A stretch of 64,000 bases of DNA, taken from assembly GCA_030532065.1 (NCBI GenBank), contig JAUNLW010000001.1, forward strand, positions 1 to 64,000, given 5' to 3'. The position numbers and the translations under genes are program-made. This stretch comes from Eubacteriales bacterium. GTDB lineage: Bacteria; Bacillota; Clostridia; Saccharofermentanales; DTU023. The notes beneath the pieces were generated by a model. The model made no database searches and was not told the DNA's origin. It worked only from the letters and a program-made list of their open reading frames with translations. This document shows positions 8,973-18,858 of this stretch, one piece after another. Position 1 is the stretch's first letter, and every line of letters begins with the position of its first letter.

Positions 8973-10350
8973 TCTTGCTTTGACCATGGAAAAGTTGGTA
9001 GCCCTCTGCACCAACCGCGGTTTTGTTTACCCCGGCTCCGAGATTTATGGCGGCCTGGCCAACAGTTGGGACTATGGTCCCTACGGCGTTGAGCTGAAGC
9101 GCAATATCAAAGCCTATTGGTGGGAAAGCTTTGCTCAACATGAGCTCAACGTCGGTATTGACGCCGGTATTTTGATGAATCCCGCGGTATGGGAAGCTTC
9201 TGGCCACGTCGGCTCTTTCTCCGACCCGCTGGTAGACTGCAAAAACTGCCATAGCCGTCATCGCGCGGACAAGCTGATCGAAGATTACTTTGAGGAACAG
9301 GGAATCGAGCGCTCGGTAGAAGGCTTGAGCAACGAAGAACTGGTAGATATCATCCGTGAGGAAGGTATCCCTTGCCCACGTTGTGGAGCCAAAGACTTCA
9401 CCGATGTGAGGCAGTTCAATCTTATGTTCAAGACGTTTCAGGGCGTGACTGAAGACGCTTCCACGCAACTTTATCTGCGCCCGGAAACAGCCCAGGGTAT
9501 CTTTGTAAACTTTAAAAATGTAGCGCGTACCTCGCGCCGCAAGATCCCCTTTGGTATCGCCCAGATCGGTAAGTCTTTCAGAAACGAAATCACACCAGGC
9601 AACTTCGTATTCCGTACCCGTGAATTTGAGCAGATGGAACTTGAGTTCTTCTGCCAGCCGGACTCCGACATGGAATGGTTCAACTACTGGCAAGATTACA
9701 TATATGCCTGGCTTTTGAGCTTGGGTATGGACCAGGAGATGCTGCGTCAGCGCGCCCATAATAAAGAAGAGTTGTCTTTCTACTCCAAGGCTACCGTTGA
9801 CTTTGAATTCCGTTACCCCTTTGGTTGGGGTGAGCTCTGGGGCTTAGCTGCCCGTACCAACTACGACCTCAATCGTCACATGGAGTGCAGTAAGGATGAT
9901 TTGCGCTACTTCGACCCGCAGACTAATGAGAAGTACCTGCCGCACGTAATCGAGCCTTCTGTGGGTGTAGAACGCCTGCTTCTGGCCTTCCTTTGCTCGG
10001 CGTATGAGGAAGAAGTAATGGATAACGGTGATACTAGAACCGTACTGCACCTCCATCCCAAATTAGCGCCCGTAAAGGTAGCGCTTTTGCCCCTATCAGC
10101 TAAACTAGCCGAGCCGGCTCAAGAACTGGAGAAAGTTCTCCGTCGCCATTTCGCGGTGGAATACGATGACCGCCAGTCCATCGGCAAACGCTATCGTCGC
10201 CAGGATGAGATCGGAACACCTTTCTGTGTAACCTACGACTTCGAGAGCCAGGAGGATTATTGCGTCACCGTACGTGACCGCGACAGCATGGAGCAAGTTC
10301 GCCTGCCCATTGCTGATTTGGTCCAATACCTCAAGGAGCGTTTGGACTAG
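8965..10350 (+). CDS. glyS: Glycyl-tRNA synthetase, single-chain type
   Basis: A 461-residue class II glycyl-tRNA synthetase of the homodimeric type. It contains [20 protein letters not shown], motif 2 ([20 protein letters not shown]), [15 protein letters not shown], motif 3 ([14 protein letters not shown]) and a C-terminal anticodon-binding domain. The ATG at 8965, with AGGAGAGG upstream, lies inside the end of rpoZ; the open frame further upstream belongs to rpoZ sequence. Confidence 0.96.
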   Translation: MSDLALTMEKLVALCTNRGFVYPGSEIYGGLANSWDYGPYGVELKRNIKAYWWESFAQHELNVGIDAGILMNPAVWEASGHVGSFSDPLVDCKNCHSRHRADKLIEDYFEEQGIERSVEGLSNEELVDIIREEGIPCPRCGAKDFTDVRQFNLMFKTFQGVTEDASTQLYLRPETAQGIFVNFKNVARTSRRKIPFGIAQIGKSFRNEITPGNFVFRTREFEQMELEFFCQPDSDMEWFNYWQDYIYAWLLSLGMDQEMLRQRAHNKEELSFYSKATVDFEFRYPFGWGELWGLAARTNYDLNRHMECSKDDLRYFDPQTNEKYLPHVIEPSVGVERLLLAFLCSAYEEEVMDNGDTRTVLHLHPKLAPVKVALLPLSAKLAEPAQELEKVLRRHFAVEYDDRQSIGKRYRRQDEIGTPFCVTYDFESQEDYCVTVRDRDSMEQVRLPIADLVQYLKERLD

Positions 10351-10368
10351 TTAATAACCGGTGAAAAT

Positions 10369-10402
10369 ATCTGCCGTTTTTCAGCGAACGGCAGATTTTT
10401 TT
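10369..10402 (+). terminator. Rho-independent terminator after glyS
   Basis: ATCTGCCGTT (10369-10378) pairs perfectly with AACGGCAGAT (10387-10396), with an 8-base loop and a run of T. Confidence 0.92.
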
Positions 10403-10484
10403 ATAAATACTGAAGAGTTTTACAGAAGCGCAGGTCAAGCGGAACATGTAAAACAGAGTGTCAAAGCTCATGAAGGAGGGAAAT

Positions 10485-13148
10485 ATGACCAAATTTGTGT
10501 ATCTGTTCGAAGAGGGTAACGCTAATATGCGTGACCTCTTAGGTGGTAAAGGAGCAGGCCTGGCAGAAATGACCAACCTGGGTATGCCGGTGCCGCGTGG
10601 CTTTACCATCACGAGCGAAGCCTGCAACGACTACTACGCCAAAAACAAGAGCATTGCCGATAACATTCGGGAAGAGATCAGCAAGAGTCTGGATACTTTG
10701 CAGGAAGAAACCGGCAAAGAACTGGGTAACCCCGAAAAACCTCTCTTAGTCTCTGTTCGTTCCGGTGCCCGCGCATCTATGCCCGGCATGATGGATACTG
10801 TACTTAACCTGGGTCTTAATGATCAGGTCGTAGAAGGCTTAGCCAGCTTAACGGATAACCGTCGTTTCGCTTATGACTCCTATCGTCGCTTTATCATGAT
10901 GTTCGCCGATGTAGTCATGGAAATCGACAAGCAGGAATTTGAGAGTATCTTGGACGCAGCCAAGGCGGCTCGCGGCGTTGAGGCCGACATAGACCTCACA
11001 GCCGAGGATCTGGAAGATGTCACTCACAAGTCTCTGGCCCGCTATGAAGAAATCAAGGGCGAACCTTTCCCACAAGACCCCATTGTCCAGCTCTATGAAG
11101 CAGTGGAAGCGGTATTCCGCTCCTGGGATAACCCCAGAGCCCAGTACTATCGCCGCATGAATAACATACCCCATTCCTGGGGCACTGCTGTCAACGTCCA
11201 GGAAATGGTATACGGCAATATGGGCAACGATTCTGGTTCCGGCGTAGCCTTCTCCCGTAGCCCTTCTATTGGCGACAACCACATTTATGGTGAGTTCCTC
11301 CCTAACGCTCAAGGTGAAGACGTTGTAGCCGGCGTGCGTACTCCGGTAGACCTGGAAAAGATGAAAGAATGGCTACCAGAAGTTTATGACCAGTTCACAG
11401 ATCTGGCCAAGCGCCTGGAATCTCACTACGGTGATATGCAAGACATCGAGTTTACCATCGAAAAAGGTAAGCTCTTCCTCCTTCAGACCAGAAATGGTAA
11501 ACGCACGGCTCAAGCAGCCATGAAGATCGCCGTAGATATGTACGAAGAGGGCCTGGTTAGCAAAGAGCGCGCTCTCATGCAGATCAACCCGGTTTCCCTG
11601 GACACTCTTCTGCACCCCCGTTTCTCCGAAGAAGAACTGAAAAAAGTTAAGCCCATCTGCAGCGGCCTGCCCGCATCTCCGGGTGCCGCTTCCGGCAGCA
11701 TTGTATTTGATGCCAATGAGGCTAGAAAGCAGGCACTTAAGGGCCGCAAGGTTATCTTGATCCGTCAGGAAACTTCTCCGGAAGATATCGAAGGTATGAA
11801 CCTGGCCCAAGGCATCTTAACCGCCAGAGGTGGAATGACCTCTCACGCCGCCGTAGTTGCCAGAGGTATGGGCAAGCCCTGTATTACCGGTTGCTCCAGC
11901 CTTTTGATCGACGAGAAGAATAAAACCGTGACCATCGACGGTGTGGACTACAAAAAAGGCGATATTCTCTCTTTAGATGGCTCAACTGGCCAGGTTTATG
12001 CCGATGAGATTCCCACTGTGGACGCAGAGATCGCGGGTAACTTTGAGACCATCATGGAATGGGCCAAGGAGATCAGCAAGATGAATGTCCGCGCCAACGC
12101 CGATAAGGCCGAAGATGTAGCCAAGGCCATTGAGCTGGGCGCTGGTGGTGTAGGCCTGACCCGTACCGAGCACATGTTCTTTGAAAAAGACCGTATCTTC
12201 GACTTCCGTAAGATGATTTTGTCCAAGACCAAAGAAGAACGCGAGGAAGCCCTGAAGGTAATCCAACCCATCCAGGAATCCGACTTCGAAGGTATTTTCC
12301 GTGCCCTAAACGGTCTGCCCGCTACGATCCGCCTTCTGGATCCGCCTCTGCATGAGTTCCTGCCCAAGAAAGGCGCTGAGATCAACGAACTGGCCGAATC
12401 CATGGGTATGAAACCCAAGGATGTCAAGAAGGTAATCAAGTCTCTGCAAGAGCTTAACCCCATGTTGGGTATGCGTGGCTGCCGTCTGGCCATTATCTTC
12501 CCCGAGATCCCCAGAATGCAGACTGCCGCTATCATCCAGGCTGCCATCAACGTATATAAGGAAGGCATTCCCGTACATCCCGAAATCATGGTCCCCTTGA
12601 TTTCTACCGTCAAAGAACTGCACTTCCTGCGTCAGCTGATCTCAGAAGAAGCTGACCGCCTTATCGCGGAAGCCGGTGTGGATATTCACTACACCATTGG
12701 CACTATGATCGAGATCCCGCGCGCCGCGCTCACAGCGGACGAGATCGGCAAAGAAGCTGACTTCTTTAGCTTTGGCACCAACGACCTGACCCAGATGGGC
12801 TTCGGTCTTTCCCGCGACGATGCAGGCCGTGTCTTGGATGCCTACTACAAACAGGGTATCTTCGAGAATGACCCCACCGCGGTATTAGACCAGAAGGGCG
12901 TTGGCCGGATGATGGACATTGCTGCCCGCGAAGGTCGTGCCGCTAATCCCAACATCCACTTGGGTGTTTGCGGTGAGCACGGTGGTGAGCCCAGCTCCGT
13001 CAAATTCTGTCAAAAATTAGACTTTGACTATGTCTCCTGCTCACCCTTCCGAGTACCCATCGCCATCCTCTCTGCTGCTCAGGCAGAGATTGAGAGCCCG
13101 CGTGAGTACCTCTCCAGCGACCTTAAGAAATACTTTGGTCGCAAATAG
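10485..13148 (+). CDS. ppdK: Pyruvate, phosphate dikinase
   Basis: An 887-residue PPDK of full length, interconverting pyruvate, ATP and Pi with PEP, AMP and PPi; in anaerobes it often serves PPi-linked glycolysis. Visible are the N-terminal ATP-grasp region (GGKGAGLAEMTNLGMPVP), the swivelling-domain His motif (GGMTSHAAVVARGMGKPC) and the C-terminal PEP site (HLGVCGEHGGEPSS). The start at 10485 is set by AAGGAGG at 10473-10479. It is a single-gene unit with terminators on both sides. Confidence 0.97.
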   Translation: MTKFVYLFEEGNANMRDLLGGKGAGLAEMTNLGMPVPRGFTITSEACNDYYAKNKSIADNIREEISKSLDTLQEETGKELGNPEKPLLVSVRSGARASMPGMMDTVLNLGLNDQVVEGLASLTDNRRFAYDSYRRFIMMFADVVMEIDKQEFESILDAAKAARGVEADIDLTAEDLEDVTHKSLARYEEIKGEPFPQDPIVQLYEAVEAVFRSWDNPRAQYYRRMNNIPHSWGTAVNVQEMVYGNMGNDSGSGVAFSRSPSIGDNHIYGEFLPNAQGEDVVAGVRTPVDLEKMKEWLPEVYDQFTDLAKRLESHYGDMQDIEFTIEKGKLFLLQTRNGKRTAQAAMKIAVDMYEEGLVSKERALMQINPVSLDTLLHPRFSEEELKKVKPICSGLPASPGAASGSIVFDANEARKQALKGRKVILIRQETSPEDIEGMNLAQGILTARGGMTSHAAVVARGMGKPCITGCSSLLIDEKNKTVTIDGVDYKKGDILSLDGSTGQVYADEIPTVDAEIAGNFETIMEWAKEISKMNVRANADKAEDVAKAIELGAGGVGLTRTEHMFFEKDRIFDFRKMILSKTKEEREEALKVIQPIQESDFEGIFRALNGLPATIRLLDPPLHEFLPKKGAEINELAESMGMKPKDVKKVIKSLQELNPMLGMRGCRLAIIFPEIPRMQTAAIIQAAINVYKEGIPVHPEIMVPLISTVKELHFLRQLISEEADRLIAEAGVDIHYTIGTMIEIPRAALTADEIGKEADFFSFGTNDLTQMGFGLSRDDAGRVLDAYYKQGIFENDPTAVLDQKGVGRMMDIAAREGRAANPNIHLGVCGEHGGEPSSVKFCQKLDFDYVSCSPFRVPIAILSAAQAEIESPREYLSSDLKKYFGRK

Positions 13149-13202
13149 CATTTAGCAAGACTAAGTCAGTTTTAGCCGATAAAATTCAGCCAAGTAATAA
13201 AA

Positions 13203-13243
13203 TAGCCCCTGGCAACACCACAAAGGTCGCTGGGGGCTTTTAT
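13203..13243 (+). terminator. Terminator after ppdK
   Basis: AGCCCC (13204-13209) pairs with GGGGCT (13233-13238), followed by TTTTAT. The hairpin sits between convergent ppdK and the LysR gene and may serve both. Confidence 0.7.
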
Positions 13244-13304
13244 ATTGTAAAAATAATTACAATTTTCTGAGCGGCAATACAAGATCGCTGTAATTTATAT
13301 TAAT

Positions 13305-14243
13305 TTACTCACCCGTATAATGCTCCTTGATCGCCTGGGTTGGCAAAATAATATTATCAAGTGTATCGATATATCGCAGCAACTCATCAATTACGTAGTT
13401 TATACTCTGGATCTTGTCGTAGATGGGCTGCTTGTGGGTGATAAGATAGCAGGTTCTCACCGGTGGACTTTGCTCCAGAAAGGCCAGTTCCTTGCCGGTA
13501 AGCTTGCTGATGGTTTTGGCCGCGGAGTAAGGAGCGATCATCCAGCGTTCTGGTGAAGTCATGTAGCGGATGGCCAGAGGCAGTAAGTCTACACTGATGC
13601 AGGAATCCCTGACCAACCCGATTTGCTCTTCGTGCCAGGCAAGAAAGTATTGATCCCAGGGCAAGAGGATTTCCGAGTTCAGATCCAGTTCTTTTAAATT
13701 CACTACTTTGCGAGCATCTAAAGGCCAGTCTTTGGGGACAACAGCTACGTAATCCTCGGAAAACAGCGGTACCAGATCGATCGTAGGGTAGAAGATAGGG
13801 TGTACCGTCAGGCCAAAATCAATCTCGTGGTACTTAAGCAACTCATAGAGACTAGAGGCGATACGCGTCCGTATCTGCAGCTTGATCTGCTTACGAGCGG
13901 GAGCGGTAAAGCGCTCATAGAAGGGAGCGAACACACAAGTGTTTAGCGTCTCAAGAGAGCCGATAATGATGGTGTTTTGTGTAGATGAGGTCATCCAGTT
14001 ACAGGTCCGGAGATAGAGATCCAGCCAGGCCTGCGCCAGCGGAATAAAGCTCTTGCCGTTCTCGGTGATTTTAGTACCCCGCTTGCCGCGCCCGCGCGAG
14101 AAAAGAATGGTATTGAGCTCTTCCTCCAGACTGCGCAGACGATTAGATATCGTGGATTGAGATAAATCCAGGCTGTCAGCGGTCTCGGAAATGCTTTCCG
14201 TCTCTATAATTGAGAGAAAAGTTCTGATTTGCTCGTAATCCAT
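13305..14243 (-). CDS. LysR family transcriptional regulator
   Basis: A 312-residue LysR-type regulator. The N-terminal winged helix is clear (EQIRTFLSIIETESISETAD, then LSQSTISNRLRSLEEELN), followed by a co-inducer domain with weak conservation. GGAGGAACG provides the RBS. It is divergent from the M42 peptidase gene, the usual layout for a regulator and its target. The effector is unknown. Confidence 0.92.
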   Translation of the reverse strand: MDYEQIRTFLSIIETESISETADSLDLSQSTISNRLRSLEEELNTILFSRGRGKRGTKITENGKSFIPLAQAWLDLYLRTCNWMTSSTQNTIIIGSLETLNTCVFAPFYERFTAPARKQIKLQIRTRIASSLYELLKYHEIDFGLTVHPIFYPTIDLVPLFSEDYVAVVPKDWPLDARKVVNLKELDLNSEILLPWDQYFLAWHEEQIGLVRDSCISVDLLPLAIRYMTSPERWMIAPYSAAKTISKLTGKELAFLEQSPPVRTCYLITHKQPIYDKIQSINYVIDELLRYIDTLDNIILPTQAIKEHYTGE

Positions 14244-14267
14244 TAGGCGTTCCTCCAGTTAATTATC

Positions 14268-14285
14268 TAAGATATCGATATTTTA
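14268..14285. promoter_or_regulatory. Palindromic operator candidate between LysR gene and M42 peptidase
   Basis: TAAGATATCGATATTTTA is an 18-base palindrome with one mismatched pair, centred about 33 bases upstream of the LysR start codon in the divergent intergenic region. AT-rich interrupted palindromes of this kind are typical LysR sites; binding is inferred. Confidence 0.45.
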
Positions 14286-14403
14286 TATAGAAGTCAACTG
14301 GTAGAACGAGCGGTATTATCATGCTAAATTGTCTAATAAATACTTATTTTAAACACGAGGTCTGACTTTGTCTTAAAGCATCAGAAACAGTGAAGGAAAT
14401 GTT

Positions 14404-15525
14404 ATGGAAAAACAAGAAGTAATTCAGCTAATTTCAGCCTTATCTGACCTATATGGCGCTCCCGGCTTTGAACAGGAAGTCAGCTACTTTATCGCTGATT
14501 GGGTTAAAAACCATGACCTGGGTAAAAGCGATAAAGATGCCATGCATAACCTCTATGTAGAGAAAAAGACCAATAAAGTCGGCCTCGATGAGGCAAGACC
14601 TCGTTTGAATGAAGGCGGACGTGTACGTGTCCAGCTTGACGCTCACATGGATGAAGTCGCTTTTATGGTGAGGGCCATTCTTCCTAATGGAACTTTGCGC
14701 ATCGTGCCGCTCGGTGGCTGGGTCTCTTCCAATATTCCGGCTCATACTGTAAAAATCCGCACCAATACCGGCAAATATATCTCCGGACTTACCGCCAGCA
14801 AACCACCCCATTTTATGACTGATGAAGAGAAAATGAAGGCCGTTAGCGTCGATGAGATCGTGGTAGATGTGGGCGTGTCTAGCCGCCAGGAAGCAATTGA
14901 CCTGGGTATTGAGGTAGGCGCGCCTATCGTGCCAGAGGTCAGCTCCTGCTACAATGAAGAACTTGATGTCATCAGGGGTAAAGCTTTTGACTGCCGCTCT
15001 GGCTGTGCCGCTATCCTGGATACCTTCACTCAGTTAAAGGATGAAGAACTGGAATGCGATGTAATCGCTGCTTTCTCTACTCAGGAAGAAGTTGGTGTGC
15101 GTGGCGCTACCGTAACTTCACAAAGAGTGAAACCAGACCTGGCTATCGTCTTTGAAGGCTGCCCGGCGGACGACACCTTTGGTGATCCCGAGCTTAGCCA
15201 GACCAAGTTACATCAAGGTCCTATGTTAAGACACGTTGATGCCCGCATGATCACCCATCCGGGTTTTCAGAAATATGCGCTTGACCTGGCCCAAGAGCAG
15301 CAAATTCCCGTACAACGGGCAGTCAGGACTGGTGGTTCCACCAATGGCGCGCCAATCCACCTCACCGAGCGCGCGGTACCTACTATCGTAATCGGCCTAC
15401 CAGTACGTTATATCCACACTCACTACGGTTATGCCTCTTATTTTGATCATCAAGCAGCAGTCAAACTGGCAGTCAGTATCTTAAAGAGCATGAATTACAA
15501 GACTTACCAGCAGATCGTCAAGTAA
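14404..15525 (+). CDS. M42 family metallopeptidase
   Basis: A 373-residue M42 aminopeptidase or endoglucanase-like dizinc peptidase. Metal-site segments visible are LDAHMDEVAFMV, CRSGCAAIL, TQEEVGVRGA with its adjacent Glu pair, and a late His in RYIHTHYGYAS. These enzymes form tetrahedral cytosolic particles that trim peptides. AAGGAA precedes the ATG. The adjacent LysR gene is the obvious candidate regulator. Confidence 0.93.
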   Translation: MEKQEVIQLISALSDLYGAPGFEQEVSYFIADWVKNHDLGKSDKDAMHNLYVEKKTNKVGLDEARPRLNEGGRVRVQLDAHMDEVAFMVRAILPNGTLRIVPLGGWVSSNIPAHTVKIRTNTGKYISGLTASKPPHFMTDEEKMKAVSVDEIVVDVGVSSRQEAIDLGIEVGAPIVPEVSSCYNEELDVIRGKAFDCRSGCAAILDTFTQLKDEELECDVIAAFSTQEEVGVRGATVTSQRVKPDLAIVFEGCPADDTFGDPELSQTKLHQGPMLRHVDARMITHPGFQKYALDLAQEQQIPVQRAVRTGGSTNGAPIHLTERAVPTIVIGLPVRYIHTHYGYASYFDHQAAVKLAVSILKSMNYKTYQQIVK

Positions 15526-15552
15526 TAATTACCTAAAGAACTGGAGGAGCTT

Positions 15553-16698
15553 ATGAGGGTTGGAGGTCTATTCCCCGTAATAAAGAAAGATAAGCTGCCG
15601 GCAGCTGGTCTTACCTGCCCGGCAGATGACAGCCGCTGGATGATGTCTGGCCGCTGCGGTATCTTGCTGACTTTAGAAGATTGGCTGGCTAGTGATCCAC
15701 AGCGTAGAACAAGGACGAGCCCTCGGGTTTATCTGCCTGCCTACACCTGCGAGACAGTGGTGACCTCCTTCCTAAAACTGGGGCTGAGTATAGAATATTA
15801 TCTTGTAGATACAGAGCTTAAGCCTCATTTTGAATCAGATAAGCTCTTCAATACTGATCTCTGTCTATTTTCGGCCTACTACGGTCGGGAAACCTACCGT
15901 GAGGCCTATCTCGACGGTAATCAGATAGCATCTTTTGATTCGCTCCTGCAAAAACTGCAGGAAAAAGAGATTTGCGTCTTTTTCGACCTGACACACAGTC
16001 TGTTGAATACCGAGCCCTTGCCGGAAATTTGGGATTACGCCGCCGGTAGCTTCCGCGAATGGATGGGTATATATTCTGGTGGCTTTGCCCTCAAGCATCA
16101 AGGCAGCTTTAAGCCAGACGTTCTTCCCGCTAATGAGCAGTATATCGCCCTGCGTAAACAGGCCTTGAACTTGGCCTCTGCACTTGCCTCAGCCAGTAAC
16201 CAGGCAGATATCGCAAAGCTGCGTGACCTGTGTGATGACGTCTTCTGGCAAGGTGAGATGATGCTTAGCCAATCATTTGACCTCTACGCAAGTGACCCGG
16301 AATCTTTGGAAATTCTCAAGGCCTGTGACTTTGAGTGTATGAGAAGTGTCCGACGCGATAATTATCACTTCCTGGCAGACAAAGTCAGTCAGATGTTGGA
16401 GAAGTATAACCAGGCTGGCGTGAAGATCGTTTTCCCGACCATCCAAGCCACTGAGTGTCCCAGTCATTTCACTTTATTGGTGGAAGACCGAGAGGCCTTT
16501 ACTAAAAAGATGGATAGCTGGCAGATAAAAACTTCTGTCTACTGGCCCATCTTGGATGGCCTACAGGGTGATCTCAGAAAACAAACCGAGAAGATTACTG
16601 ACCATATTATTTCACTGCCCTGCGATCAAAGATATGATCGCCAGGCCATGATTTGGCTGTTGTGCGCAATAGCCGAATACCTTGAAGAGAACCATTAA
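15553..16698 (+). CDS. PLP-dependent aminotransferase-fold-like protein of unknown activity
   Basis: A 381-residue protein with RBS GGAGGAG. LPAYTCETVVTSFLKLG and the later FDLTHSLL and GSFREWMGIYSGGFAL resemble the DegT-type fold I aminotransferase layout, where a SxRKxx...GG segment carries the PLP lysine. Here the expected lysine position reads Glu (FREW). It may therefore be a non-catalytic or altered member, or my alignment may be off. It follows the M42 gene by 27 bases and ends before a strong hairpin. No substrate can be proposed. Confidence 0.5.
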   Translation: MRVGGLFPVIKKDKLPAAGLTCPADDSRWMMSGRCGILLTLEDWLASDPQRRTRTSPRVYLPAYTCETVVTSFLKLGLSIEYYLVDTELKPHFESDKLFNTDLCLFSAYYGRETYREAYLDGNQIASFDSLLQKLQEKEICVFFDLTHSLLNTEPLPEIWDYAAGSFREWMGIYSGGFALKHQGSFKPDVLPANEQYIALRKQALNLASALASASNQADIAKLRDLCDDVFWQGEMMLSQSFDLYASDPESLEILKACDFECMRSVRRDNYHFLADKVSQMLEKYNQAGVKIVFPTIQATECPSHFTLLVEDREAFTKKMDSWQIKTSVYWPILDGLQGDLRKQTEKITDHIISLPCDQRYDRQAMIWLLCAIAEYLEENH

Positions 16699-16718
16699 GC
16701 GAGTCCTTCTCATGATAC

Positions 16719-16800
16719 AGGTAAAAGGCTCCCTCTCTTGCCTCCGGGAAACCCCACCCCCCGGAACAAGAGTTGGGAGTCTTTTACCTTGTCTTTTGTT
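16719..16800 (+). terminator. Very long nested hairpin, probable terminator
   Basis: AGGTAAAAG (16719-16727) pairs with CTTTTACCT (16781-16789). The stem continues through CTCCC/GGGAG, CTCTTG (16735-16740)/CAAGAG (16767-16772) and CCGGG/CCCGG around a C-rich loop, with only a small bulge. A T-rich stretch follows. It is much longer than an ordinary intrinsic terminator. Confidence 0.7.
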
Positions 16801-16909
16801 ATCTAAGAATTTACTTTGATTTGATGCCAGCCGCGGATCGCTCCTGTAACTTGTAAGCAGAGTAATAATGAAGACTGCTTTTGCTTATAAATAGAACGAG
16901 GTGACGCTC

Positions 16910-17086
16910 ATGGCCAAGAAAGACTTTTACTTTATTTTATCCTTAGTAATATTAGTGCTTTGTGTGTTGAACTTTATTCTCAATCTTGGCAAGGGAAATG
17001 TGCTCAGCTTAATCACCACAGGCGCAGCCATCTTTGCCATCCTCCTGATCGTGATCAAAGAGTGGAAAGAGAGAAAACAGGGCTGA
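16910..17086 (+). CDS. Small two-helix membrane protein
   Basis: A 58-residue protein starting at the ATG at 16910, with GAGGTG seven bases upstream. It has two hydrophobic segments (about residues 6-24 and 31-50) separated by NLGKGN and ends in a basic tail, KEWKERKQG. No family is recognised. It stands alone between a strong hairpin and the convergent cbiK. Confidence 0.6.
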   Translation: MAKKDFYFILSLVILVLCVLNFILNLGKGNVLSLITTGAAIFAILLIVIKEWKERKQG

Positions 17087-17181
17087 GGTCCTCACGCTGC
17101 AGGGAAAATACTTCCCCTGCTTTCCTGAGCAAAGACCCACAGCCCTTATTTAACAGCTTATTGCTTTAGTCTGGAAAAGGC

Positions 17182-17973
17182 TTATTTGAGCGGGAAATCT
17201 TCTGCCGCTTTGGCCCGTTGGACAAAAATCTCCCGGATAGCGGGCAGTTCTCCTAAGCCCCTAAGCTTATAACTTACCTGCCAGCCTTGCTGCGTTAGAA
17301 CATTGCGCCAGGAGTCAGGCTCATCACCGATCATATCGTTTCGAGCGTGATCGCCCGCGACCAGCATCAGCGGTAGCAAATGGATCTCAGTGTAGTTTTT
17401 CTCGCGCAGCATGGGGATGACGTGATCTAGGCCGTATTTACCTTCTACCGTGCCAATATACGCATTTTTGTAGCCGGCTTGGCGGAAGGTGTTAGTGAGA
17501 TCTTGGTAGACATGGTCATTAGCCAGTTGGGTGCCGTGGCCCATATAGAGTAAGGCGACGTCTTCCGAAGATTTATCGAGGTCAGGTTTTAAGGCAGTAA
17601 GGATCCCCGTTAGATCTGCTTCTGGAGACAGGAGAGGCAAGCCCAGCTTGATCCAGTCGAAGCGTTCCCGGTAAGCATCCAAAGCCAGCTTTAGCCGGTG
17701 AAATTCCAGGCCGGAGACTAAGAAGCTGGGCTGGACCAAAATCCGGTTACAGCCATCGGATAGGATCTGATCCAGTGCTTCTTGGACAGAATCTACTTTT
17801 ATATGATCGCGCTCCCAGAGTATTTTGCGGATGGTGACTGAGGTGTAGGCCCGATAGAAGCGGTAGTCAGGGAAGGACTGAGCCAGGGCTTTTTCTAGGG
17901 TAAGTATATTTTTCTCAACTGTGTCAGGGTAGCTGCTACCGAAAGTAGTAACGAGTAAGGCAGTTTTAGTCAT
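17182..17973 (-). CDS. cbiK: Sirohydrochlorin cobaltochelatase CbiK
   Basis: A 263-residue CbiK that inserts Co2+ into sirohydrochlorin, the committing step of the anaerobic B12 route. Catalytic histidines are in LYMGHGTQ and VAGDHARNDM, and the N-terminal VTTFGSSYPDT is typical. A good RBS (AGGAGAAA) precedes the ATG. It is the last gene of the riboswitch-led cbiMNQO-K operon, coupling cobalt uptake to chelation. Confidence 0.93.
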   Translation of the reverse strand: MTKTALLVTTFGSSYPDTVEKNILTLEKALAQSFPDYRFYRAYTSVTIRKILWERDHIKVDSVQEALDQILSDGCNRILVQPSFLVSGLEFHRLKLALDAYRERFDWIKLGLPLLSPEADLTGILTALKPDLDKSSEDVALLYMGHGTQLANDHVYQDLTNTFRQAGYKNAYIGTVEGKYGLDHVIPMLREKNYTEIHLLPLMLVAGDHARNDMIGDEPDSWRNVLTQQGWQVSYKLRGLGELPAIREIFVQRAKAAEDFPLK

Positions 17974-17997
17974 AGTTTCTCCTTTTTGATTATTGTA

Positions 17998-18843
17998 TTA
18001 ATTAGCGGATAAGGTTTTCATTTTTGCTTCCAGGTCTGCCAGACTACGAGCCGGTTTCCCAGCTGCCGCGAAGTGCTCTTGTAACAATTTGTCAAAGCTA
18101 AGCAGAAGCGGCAGATGTAAGCCAGCCTTAGCAATGGCTTCATGGTTATTAAAGGCTTCTTCCGGAGTACCGTCATGCAGCAGTCGTCCCTGGCCTAGGA
18201 TCAAGATACGGTCGGCTAAAGCCCAAGCCAGATCAACGTCATGGGTAGAGACGATTATAGTCACGCCACTCTGACTAAGTTCTTCCAGAACTTCTACGAT
18301 CTGGCTGCTGCTACGATTGTCTAGCCAGGCGGTAGGCTCATCCAAGAGCAAGAGTTTATTGTCCATGACCAAAAGATCAGCAATAGAGACGCGCTTTTTC
18401 TCGCCAAAGCTGATTTGCTCCAAAGGACGATCGCGCAAGGGCTGCGTCCTGGTCATAGTCAGGGCATGATCTACTCTTGCGCGAACCTCATCTTCCGAAA
18501 GTCCCAGGTTTACTGCGCCAAAGGATACCTCCTGCTCCACGGAAGCGGCAAAGAGTTGCTCCTCGGAGTCCTGGAAAACGAGGCCCAGTTGGCTGTAAAG
18601 CTTGCGCAGGAATTTCTTGTGATAGTTATAGGGTTCTCCCTGCCAATAGAGCTGCCCCTCGACAGGGCGCTCTGTTGCTGTCATGAGCTTAAAGAGCGTA
18701 GATTTGCCGGAGCCATTCTCGCCTAAAAGTACGATCTTTTCTCCCGCTCGAACGGTAAAACTCAGCTTATCCAGCACGATAGGACCACGATCGTAGTGGA
18801 AGCGGATATCTTTGGCAGAAAATATTTCTTTGCTATCTTGCAT
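17998..18843 (-). CDS. cbiO: Cobalt ECF transporter ATPase CbiO
   Basis: A 281-residue ABC ATPase. Walker A LLGENGSGKSTLFKLM, Q-loop LGLVFQDSEEQLFAAS, signature ISFGEKKRVSIADLL (LSGGQ-like, altered as in CbiO/EcfA), Walker B KLLLLDEPTAWLD and H-loop STHDVDLA are all present. The FQDSEEQLF segment is typical of ECF ATPases. It energises the CbiMNQ membrane complex. Confidence 0.95.
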   Translation of the reverse strand: MQDSKEIFSAKDIRFHYDRGPIVLDKLSFTVRAGEKIVLLGENGSGKSTLFKLMTATERPVEGQLYWQGEPYNYHKKFLRKLYSQLGLVFQDSEEQLFAASVEQEVSFGAVNLGLSEDEVRARVDHALTMTRTQPLRDRPLEQISFGEKKRVSIADLLVMDNKLLLLDEPTAWLDNRSSSQIVEVLEELSQSGVTIIVSTHDVDLAWALADRILILGQGRLLHDGTPEEAFNNHEAIAKAGLHLPLLLSFDKLLQEHFAAAGKPARSLADLEAKMKTLSAN

Positions 18844-18858
18844 AAGGCTATTTTTCTC

